From an uncultured Gemmatimonadota bacterium (GTDB lineage: Bacteria > Gemmatimonadota > Gemmatimonadetes > Gemmatimonadales > Gemmatimonadaceae), in NCBI GenBank assembly GCA_946479015.1, contig CAMLEQ010000018.1:1-20539 (forward strand): 20,539 bases of DNA, given 5' to 3'. Below are positions 15,173-20,539 of the stretch, piece after piece. The notes under the pieces are model-generated. The model was not told the origin of the DNA, did not search any database, and was given only the letters and a program-made list of their open reading frames with translations. How positions within the stretch are numbered: the first letter of the stretch is position 1; each line of letters opens with the position of its first letter. A program made the translations under genes and the position numbers.

Positions 15173-15613
15173 GTGCGTACGTCGCCTTCCACTCACCTCG
15201 CCCCAGCGCCGACGCCGGCACCCACGCGGTCGGCCGGCGCCCGCTTCGCGCTGCTGTCGCTGGCGACGCTTGCCCTCTACGTGGCCGTCGCCTCTGCCGC
15301 GAGCACCGCCATGTTCGTGCACCGCGCACGGCGCGTGGTGGGGTGGGTGGCCGACGTGAGCCCTGGCCCGCTCTCGCGCGACCAGTGGGCCACCGTGCGC
15401 TTCATGCTGCCACGCGGCCGGCGCGGCGTGATGGCCGTCCCGTTCCGTTACGGCCGCCTCGAGGTCGGCGACGCGGTGGAGATCCTCTACGATCCTGCCC
15501 ACCCCGTCGACGCCCGGCGCGCCACGCTGTTCGTGCTCTGGCGCACGACGCTGATCGCGGCCGTCGCCGCGGTGGGGTTCTTCGCCGCCGGCATCTCCCG
15601 CGCGCCCGAGTAG
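15173..15613 (+). CDS. DUF3592 membrane protein
   Basis: A 146-residue protein. A Pro/Thr-rich N-terminus leads into a transmembrane helix (about 25-45, FALLSLATLALYVAVASA). A soluble beta-rich part follows (about 55-110) with VVGWVADV, WATVRFMLPRG, GVMAVPFRYGRLEVGDAVEILYDPAHP and ARRA, the regular DUF3592 pattern. A second helix (about 120-140) closes the protein. Function unknown. The start chosen is the GTG at 15173, four bases after GGAG; an ATG at 15080 would add an implausible basic leader overlapping the divergent gene's control region. Its TAG stop directly abuts the stop of the convergent NRAMP-like gene. It is related to the larger double-DUF3592 protein at 8566-9633. Confidence 0.8.
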   Translation: MRTSPSTHLAPAPTPAPTRSAGARFALLSLATLALYVAVASAASTAMFVHRARRVVGWVADVSPGPLSRDQWATVRFMLPRGRRGVMAVPFRYGRLEVGDAVEILYDPAHPVDARRATLFVLWRTTLIAAVAAVGFFAAGISRAPE

Positions 15614-16888
15614 TCAGAGCACCCAGCTCGCGACGAGCCCCAAGGTGGCGGCGACGATCGCCACGGTGGTGATCCACCCGAGCACGTTGATCGCGCGGCC
15701 GTTGACTCTCGTCCCCATGATGGCGCGATCGTTCGTCATGCGCATGATGAGCAGCATGAGCGGCGGCGTCGAGAACCCCTGCACGATCCCCGCCCACACG
15801 AGCGCCTTCATGGGGTTGATGCCGAGGAAGTTCATCCCCGTCGCCACGAGCGTGAACCCCGCCATCGCGCCATAGAACCGCTTCGCCGTGCCGGGCCGGC
15901 GCTGCAGCCCGTACCGCCACCCGAGCGCCTGGCTCAGGTCGTACGCCGCTCCCGTCGTCATCACCGGCACCGCCAGAAAGCCGACGCCCACCACGCCGAG
16001 CGCGAACAGCACGCGCGCCACGTTCCCCGCGAGGGGGCGGAGCGCCTGCGCCGCCTGCACGGCGCTGTCGATGTCGCGCCGCCCGGCGGCGTGGAGCGTC
16101 GCCGCGGTGGAGAGGATGATGAAGTACATGATGACGTTCGAGAAGATCATCCCGGCCACCACGTCCCACCACGAACGCCGCAGCTCCGCTCTCGTCGCCC
16201 CCCGGCGGTCGCGAAGGCGGCGGCGTCCCATCGCGATCTCCTCCTCCACCTCCTGGTTCGACTGCCACGTGTAGAGGTACGCGGAGAGCGAGGTGCCGAT
16301 CACCGCCACCAGGATGGCGAGGAAGTCCCGATCGAAGTGCACGCTCGGCACGAGCGTGCCGCGCACCACGGGCCCCCACTCCGGCCTCGCCAGCAAGGCG
16401 GAGCCGATGTAGGCGAGCAGCGTGAGCGCGAGCAGCCGGAGCACGTTGCGGATCAGCCGGTACGATCCCCGGAGCTGGAGGGCCAGCGCGAGCGCGGATA
16501 CAGCCACCACGATCCACCCGATGCGCAGCGGCACGACGAGGCTCAGAGCGGCCGCGATGCCGCCGATGTCCGCCGCCGCCTCGATCGTGTTCCCGACGAG
16601 CACGGCCGCGAGCGTGGGATAGAAGAACCAGGACGGGTAGTGGCGCTTGAGCACGGCGAAGAGGCCTTCGCCCGCGACCTGCCCCAGCTTGCCGGAGAGG
16701 TACACCACCGCGACCATCATCGGGAGGAGCACCGGCGCGGTCCACAGAATGGCGGGGCCGAACTTGGCCCCCGCGCTGGCGTACGTGCCGACGGCAGATG
16801 GGTCGTCGTCCGCGGCGCCGGTGATGAGACCGAGACCGAGCGTCCGCAGCACGCCCCGCTGCTTTCTCCGGTCGTTCAGCGTGGGCAT
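15614..16888 (-). CDS. NRAMP-family divalent metal transporter, non-canonical binding motifs
   Basis: A 424-residue inner-membrane protein with about eleven hydrophobic helices and the NRAMP layout (LITGAADDDPSAVGTYASAG in helix 1; VGNTIEAAADIGGI in helix 3; GTSLSAYLYTWQ, then NQEVEEE, in helix 6). In well-studied Mn/Fe carriers helix 1 has DPGN and helix 6 has MPH; here the equivalent sites read DDPSAVGT (28-35) and SLSAYL (200-205), so the Asn, Met and His that bind transition metals are absent. Related 'divalent metal cation transporter' subgroups with DDPS-type motifs are known, and some NRAMP-related proteins carry Mg2+. Mg2+ or another ion is therefore possible, but this is inference. 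The ATG at 16888 is chosen; no clear ribosome binding site. Its stop abuts the DUF3592 stop. Confidence 0.9.
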   Translation of the reverse strand: MPTLNDRRKQRGVLRTLGLGLITGAADDDPSAVGTYASAGAKFGPAILWTAPVLLPMMVAVVYLSGKLGQVAGEGLFAVLKRHYPSWFFYPTLAAVLVGNTIEAAADIGGIAAALSLVVPLRIGWIVVAVSALALALQLRGSYRLIRNVLRLLALTLLAYIGSALLARPEWGPVVRGTLVPSVHFDRDFLAILVAVIGTSLSAYLYTWQSNQEVEEEIAMGRRRLRDRRGATRAELRRSWWDVVAGMIFSNVIMYFIILSTAATLHAAGRRDIDSAVQAAQALRPLAGNVARVLFALGVVGVGFLAVPVMTTGAAYDLSQALGWRYGLQRRPGTAKRFYGAMAGFTLVATGMNFLGINPMKALVWAGIVQGFSTPPLMLLIMRMTNDRAIMGTRVNGRAINVLGWITTVAIVAATLGLVASWVL

Positions 16889-16938
16889 GCGCGGCCGCGG
16901 CGAGAATTTCAGGCCAGCGCCCCCGCCGTCCGCGACAT

Positions 16939-16967
16939 TTGCTTCGGCCGAGCTCGCGACGTATCCT
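16939..16967 (+). promoter_or_regulatory. Possible promoter of the CocE-like gene
   Basis: TTGCTT (16939-16944) and TATCCT (16962-16967) are separated by 17 bases, 61 bases before the GTG at 17029. The match to the housekeeping consensus is partial (3/6 and 4/6). It lies in the 140-base divergent gap shared with the NRAMP-like gene. Confidence 0.3.
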
Positions 16968-17028
16968 CCTCCGCCCGTCCGCACCCTCGACGCGTGCGGC
17001 GCTCCACTCGCTCTCCCGAGGAAGCCTG

Positions 17029-18909
17029 GTGCGTCCCACCATCCGCGTGCTGTGCTCCGCCCTGCTGTACGCATCCGCCCTCTCCCCCGCCACCGCGTGC
17101 CGGAGCGCGCAGGGGCGCACGGCCTACGAGCGCCGCGAGCTCTCCATCCCCATGCGCGACGGCGTCCATCTCTTCGCCGTCGCGCTCACCCCGAAGGGAG
17201 TGCACGAGCCGCTCCCCATCATCCTCGTCCGCACTCCGTACTCCGCCGCCGGGCTCTTTCGAAGCGCTGAGCTCCCCGCCGAGTATCGCGAGCTGGCGAA
17301 GGACGGCTACATCTTCGTGGCCGAGGACATCCGCGGACGCTTCGGCTCCGAGGGGAAGTTCGTCATGCTGCGCGGGCAGAACGATCCGCGCAATCCGCGA
17401 GGGACGAACGAGTCCACCGATGCGTACGACACCATCGACTGGCTCGTGAAGCACCTGCCGGGGAGCGACGGCAAGGTGGGTGCGCTGGGCATCTCGTATC
17501 CGGGGTGGCTCGCCGCGCTCGCCGGCGTCGGCGCGCACCCGGCGCTGAAGGCGATCTCGCCGCAAGCGCCGACCGCGGACACGTGGCTCGGCGACGACTT
17601 CTTCCACCAGGGCGCGTTCCGTCAGACGCAGGGGCTCGAGTTCGCGGCGTTCATGGAGACGGACCCGAAGGGGTTCACCTTCATGACGATCCCCGACTAC
17701 GACCACTACGAGTTCTATCTGAAGTTCCCCACCCTCGACTCGCTCGCGAAGGCGACGAGGGTCTCGCGCCTCCCGTCGTGGCTCGACTTCGCCGCGCACC
17801 CGTCGCACGACGCGTACTGGAACGGGAAGGCGCTCGAGAACGTGCTCACCAGCGCCACCGTCCCCACCCTGTTCGTGGGCGGCTGGTGGGACCAGGAGGA
17901 CATCCTCGGCCCGCAGCTCGCGTACCGCACGGTCGAACGGAGCGACACGAAGCACTGGAACCGCATCGTGCTCGGTCCGTGGTTCCATGGCGGGTGGGCA
18001 CGGACGGGGGGTGACTCACTCGGCCCCATCCAGCTCGGGAGCAGCACGGCCGACTGGTTTCGCGAGCACGTGCAGCGCCCGTGGTTCGCGTACTACCTGC
18101 ACGGCAAGGGGAACGGCGCCTTCCCCGAGGCGTGGGCGTTCGAGACGGGGGAGAACCGCTGGCACACCTTCGACGCGTGGCCGCCGAAGAGTGCCCGCCC
18201 GCGCGAGCTCTACCTGCGCGACAACGGGGCGCTCTCCTTCGACCCGCCGCCGACGGAGGTGACCGCCGTCTCGAACACGACGCCATCCGAGCCAGCGCTG
18301 GCCCACACGCGCGACTGGGACGCGTACATTTCCGACCCCGCGCACCCCGTCCCGTACACCCCTCGCCCCGATGACGGGAACGGCTGGCAGACCTGGCTCG
18401 AGCAGGACCAGCGCTTCGTGGACGGTCGCCCCGACGTGCTCACCTGGGAGTCGGAGCCGCTCGCGGAGGACCTGACGATCGCCGGCGATGTCGTCGCGCA
18501 CCTCTTCGCGTCCACCACCGGCACCGATGCCGATTGGGTGGTGAAGCTGATCGACGTCTACCCCGACAGCGTCCCCGACCGCCCGCGCATGGGCGGCTGG
18601 GAGCTGATGGTGAACGCGGACATCATGCGCGGGCGCTACTGGAAGGGGTTCGACCGCGCCACGCCGATCCCCGCCGACAGCGTCATCCCGTTCGACGTGG
18701 ACCTGCACGAGCAGCTCTACCGATTCCGGAAGGGACACCGCCTGATGGTGCAGGTGCAGAGCAGCTGGTTCCCGCTCTACGATCGCAACCCGCAGACGTT
18801 CGTGCCGAACATCTTCCACGCTAGCGCGAGCGACTACCGGGCACGGGTGCACCGGGTGTGGCACTCGGCGCGCTACCCGTCGCGGGTCTCGGTGCGGGTG
18901 CTGCCGTAG
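17029..18909 (+). CDS. CocE/NonD-family alpha/beta hydrolase, exported
   Basis: A 626-residue hydrolase of the CocE/NonD (X-Pro dipeptidyl-peptidase S15) family. A hydrophobic signal precedes ATAC (Cys24), a weak lipobox. The entry SIPMRDGVHLFAVALTP and VRTPYSAAG are family marks, as is EDIRGRFGSEGKF. Nucleophile Ser156 sits in GISYPG; Asp288 in GGWWDQED and His320 in GPWFHGGW complete a plausible triad. The C-terminal jelly-roll (from about 425) contains DVLTWESEPLAEDLTIAGDVVAHLFASTTGTDADWVVKLIDVYP. Members cleave esters, amides or X-Pro peptides; the substrate is unknown. The GTG at 17029 has GAGGA about six bases before it and opens on the signal peptide. Its last 89 bases overlap the 3' end of the oppositely oriented oxidoreductase gene. 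Confidence 0.93.
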   Translation: MRPTIRVLCSALLYASALSPATACRSAQGRTAYERRELSIPMRDGVHLFAVALTPKGVHEPLPIILVRTPYSAAGLFRSAELPAEYRELAKDGYIFVAEDIRGRFGSEGKFVMLRGQNDPRNPRGTNESTDAYDTIDWLVKHLPGSDGKVGALGISYPGWLAALAGVGAHPALKAISPQAPTADTWLGDDFFHQGAFRQTQGLEFAAFMETDPKGFTFMTIPDYDHYEFYLKFPTLDSLAKATRVSRLPSWLDFAAHPSHDAYWNGKALENVLTSATVPTLFVGGWWDQEDILGPQLAYRTVERSDTKHWNRIVLGPWFHGGWARTGGDSLGPIQLGSSTADWFREHVQRPWFAYYLHGKGNGAFPEAWAFETGENRWHTFDAWPPKSARPRELYLRDNGALSFDPPPTEVTAVSNTTPSEPALAHTRDWDAYISDPAHPVPYTPRPDDGNGWQTWLEQDQRFVDGRPDVLTWESEPLAEDLTIAGDVVAHLFASTTGTDADWVVKLIDVYPDSVPDRPRMGGWELMVNADIMRGRYWKGFDRATPIPADSVIPFDVDLHEQLYRFRKGHRLMVQVQSSWFPLYDRNPQTFVPNIFHASASDYRARVHRVWHSARYPSRVSVRVLP

Positions 18910-20257
18910 CCGCGGGCGGGAGCGGGATCACGGGCTGCGCGCCGGCGGGGCAGTTGAGCCGCTCCCGCTCCTGCTCCACCGCCAGGTCCACTTTCGTCAC
19001 GTCGGGGCGGAAGACGAGGGAGACGGTCCAGTCGAGGGCGATGCGCAGCCGGCGGTCCCAGCGCGGCATCTGGAACAGGTAGTACGTTCGCCGGAGCCAC
19101 CACGCGGGAAACCCCGTGATGGCGAGCCCGCGAAGGTCGCATGCCGCGCGCTCGTGGCCGAACGCCGCCATCGTCCCGAGCGAGCGAAAGACGAACGGGC
19201 GCGGCGGCTCTCCCGCGAGCACCGCGTGGATGTTGCGCGCCACGGCGCGCGCCTCGCGCAGCGCGTGCTGCGCCAGGGCGGGGTACGGCTTCCCGTCCGG
19301 GCCGGGGACCGACGCGCAGTCGCCGATCGCCCAGACGCCGGGGTGGCTCGTGCTCCGCATCGACCCATCGGTGACGACGCGCCCCTTGCCGTCGCGCTCC
19401 ACGCCCATGCGCGCGGCGACGGCGCTCGGCACGATCCCGGCCGCGAGGATGATCGTGTCCGCCTCGATCACTTCGTCGCCGACGCGCACGCACTCCGGCT
19501 CGATGCGGCTCACTGCCGTGGACGTGTGCAGCTCGGCGCCGCGCGCGCGGAGCACGCGCGCCGCGTACTCGCCGAGGTGCGGCATGGACTCGGGAAGCAG
19601 CCGGTCGCCGACCTCGAACAGATGGAAGCGCAGCTCCGAGCGCGCGATGCGCGGGTAGTAGCGCAGCACGTCGTCCGCGAAGGCCGTCAGCTCCCCGAGC
19701 AGCTCGACCCCCACCAACCCCCCGCCCACCACGACGGTGGTGAGCAACTGTCGCCGGCGCCGGGGGTCGTCCTCCGCGTCCGCGCGCTCGAAGCGCTCGA
19801 TGAAGTGGTTCCTGAGCAGCAGCGCGTCGGCCACGGTCTTGAACGTGAGGGCGCACTCCGAGCCGGGGATGAGCGACATGTTTGTCATGGCGCCGAGGGC
19901 GACCATGAGATGGTCGTACGGCAGCTCGTACCTGATTCCCTCCACCGCCGTCGCGTGCACCACCCGGCGCTCCACGTCGACCGCCTCGACCGTCGCCTCG
20001 ATGAATCGGGCCGACTCGAGGCAGGGGCGGATCGGCTGCGCGCAGTGCCGCAGCTCGATCACTCCGGAGCACGCCTCGAAGAGCAGTGGAGTCAGATAGA
20101 AGAAGTTGTCGCGGCTGACGAGGACGATCTCCACGCCCCGGCGGCCGCGGAACAGCCGCTCGAGCTCTCGCGTGGCCGTCAACCCGCCGATGCCGCCGCC
20201 AATGACGACGATGCGCGTGCGCGCGGAACCATTCCCGCGGTCGACCGTGGATGCCAT
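18821..20257 (-). CDS. Type II NADH dehydrogenase-like FAD/NAD(P)-dependent oxidoreductase
   Basis: A 478-residue flavoprotein. The FAD motif is VVIGGGIGGL (GGGIGG at 20-25), and the NAD(P)H motif is VVVGGGLVGVE (about 175-185). The flavin-contact segment FYLTPLLFE lies near 53-60, and VWAIGDCASVP (about 308-318) carries the conserved Asp of the second FAD site. The region around 385-420, ITGFPAWWLRRTYYLFQMPRWDRRLRIALDW, is the type II dehydrogenase membrane-association and substrate-entry segment. The likely role is electron transfer from NADH to quinone without proton pumping, at the inner membrane; a related ferredoxin or sulfide-type reductase is a lesser alternative. The ATG at 20257 is preceded eight bases away by GGGAGGG. 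The last 29 residues are Ala/Pro/Gly/Ser-rich and overlap the CocE gene antisense. Confidence 0.93.
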   Translation of the reverse strand: MASTVDRGNGSARTRIVVIGGGIGGLTATRELERLFRGRRGVEIVLVSRDNFFYLTPLLFEACSGVIELRHCAQPIRPCLESARFIEATVEAVDVERRVVHATAVEGIRYELPYDHLMVALGAMTNMSLIPGSECALTFKTVADALLLRNHFIERFERADAEDDPRRRRQLLTTVVVGGGLVGVELLGELTAFADDVLRYYPRIARSELRFHLFEVGDRLLPESMPHLGEYAARVLRARGAELHTSTAVSRIEPECVRVGDEVIEADTIILAAGIVPSAVAARMGVERDGKGRVVTDGSMRSTSHPGVWAIGDCASVPGPDGKPYPALAQHALREARAVARNIHAVLAGEPPRPFVFRSLGTMAAFGHERAACDLRGLAITGFPAWWLRRTYYLFQMPRWDRRLRIALDWTVSLVFRPDVTKVDLAVEQERERLNCPAGAQPVIPLPPAATAAPAPRPATGSAPSATPGAPVPGSRSR

Positions 20258-20265
20258 TGCCTCAT

Positions 20266-20272
20266 CCCTCCC
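20266..20272 (-). promoter_or_regulatory. Ribosome binding site of the NDH-2-like gene
   Basis: GGGAGGG on the minus strand, eight bases upstream of the ATG at 20257. It settles the start against the further upstream ATG at 20320, whose extra Arg-rich residues do not resemble family members. Confidence 0.55.
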
Positions 20273-20357
20273 GTTCCGGGTGTGCCGGCGACGCCGGATC
20301 TCCTGCATGCTCGCGGCCACCGGCGCGCGGCACCGTCTCCTTCATCACACCTCGGCC

Positions 20358-20486
20358 GGGCTCCTCGACAGGGCCGAGTTCCGCTCGGGCTCCTCGGCCG
20401 TGGCGGCGCTCGAGCGCTCTGGCTGGGTTCCGCTCGGGCTCCTCGGCCAGGGCGAGTTTCGCTCGAGTTCCTCGGCCGTGGCGGCG
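20358..20486. repeat. Degenerate 78-bp-period repeat
   Basis: Positions 20358-20408 and 20436-20486 align over 51 bases with about seven mismatches, an offset of 78. A 22-base stretch at 20378-20399 recurs exactly at 20427-20448, giving a half-period of 49 and 29. Each long copy thus contains two related half-units sharing a CTCCTCG core. It lies upstream of the NDH-2-like gene and contains no gene I can support. The rest of 20258-20539 shows nothing else. Confidence 0.75.
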
Positions 20487-20539
20487 GGGGCCATTCGCTT
20501 CGGCGGCGCACGCGCTTACACGCTGCGAGCCTCCCCGGG

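Noticed and set aside
20358..20486. Possible CRISPR array
   Set aside because: The copies are imperfect, the spacing alternates 49 and 29 bases, and the intervening sequences are themselves related to the repeat rather than unique spacers. No cas gene is present.
20179..20511. Minus-strand 110-codon frame containing the repeat
   Set aside because: Pro/Arg-rich repeat-derived translation, no ribosome binding site, and it overlaps the start of the NDH-2-like gene out of frame.

Overview
The window is a very GC-rich bacterial chromosome segment. It looks like soil or freshwater Gemmatimonadota, or less likely Acidobacteriota. The grounds are the base composition, the large Tat-exported protein with sortilin/VPS10-type BNR repeats (common in those phyla), a one-component Ser/Thr kinase with an NTF2-like tail, a secreted CocE/NonD hydrolase and an outer-membrane protein ending in an aromatic residue. 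This is inference from family content; no rRNA or tRNA gene is present to confirm it. Sixteen protein-coding genes are supported. They cover most of the DNA, with short intergenic gaps. I see no tRNA, rRNA, CRISPR array, transposase, integrase or phage gene.

Layout. Positions 51-377 (-) encode a small GYD-domain protein, divergent from an outer-membrane beta-barrel protein (606-1970, +). Then comes a minus-strand group: a Ser/Thr protein kinase (1992-3764), a cold-shock protein (3862-4074) and a SAM-dependent methyltransferase-like protein (4098-4712). A small DUF2267-like protein (4884-5111, +) converges on a CopB-type P1B copper ATPase with a His-rich N-terminus (5145-7226, -). The ATPase is divergent from a bactofilin-like membrane protein (7384-8529, +). 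That gene converges on a double DUF3592-like membrane protein (8566-9633, -), which follows a large BNR/VPS10-like exported protein (9721-12687, -).

The right part holds a GNAT acetyltransferase (13006-13518, +), a SYLF/Ysc84 exported protein (13549-14295, -), a free-standing B3/B4 tRNA-editing-type domain protein (14422-15066, -) and a short DUF3592 protein (15173-15613, +). It continues with a non-canonical NRAMP-like transporter (15614-16888, -), a CocE/NonD alpha/beta hydrolase (17029-18909, +) and a type II NADH dehydrogenase-like flavoprotein (18821-20257, -). The last 180 bases hold a degenerate 78-bp-period repeat.

There is no obvious single pathway. The genes look like housekeeping, envelope and metal-homeostasis functions, mostly single-gene units arranged as divergent or convergent pairs, with GC-rich hairpins in several gene junctions. 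The points most worth a second look are the free-standing B3/B4 protein, the NRAMP homologue lacking the canonical metal-binding motifs, the 89-bp tail-to-tail overlap of two enzyme genes that coincides with a low-complexity tail, the membrane-anchored bactofilin-like protein, and several strong inverted repeats. I do not see a convincing, wholly new multi-gene system here.
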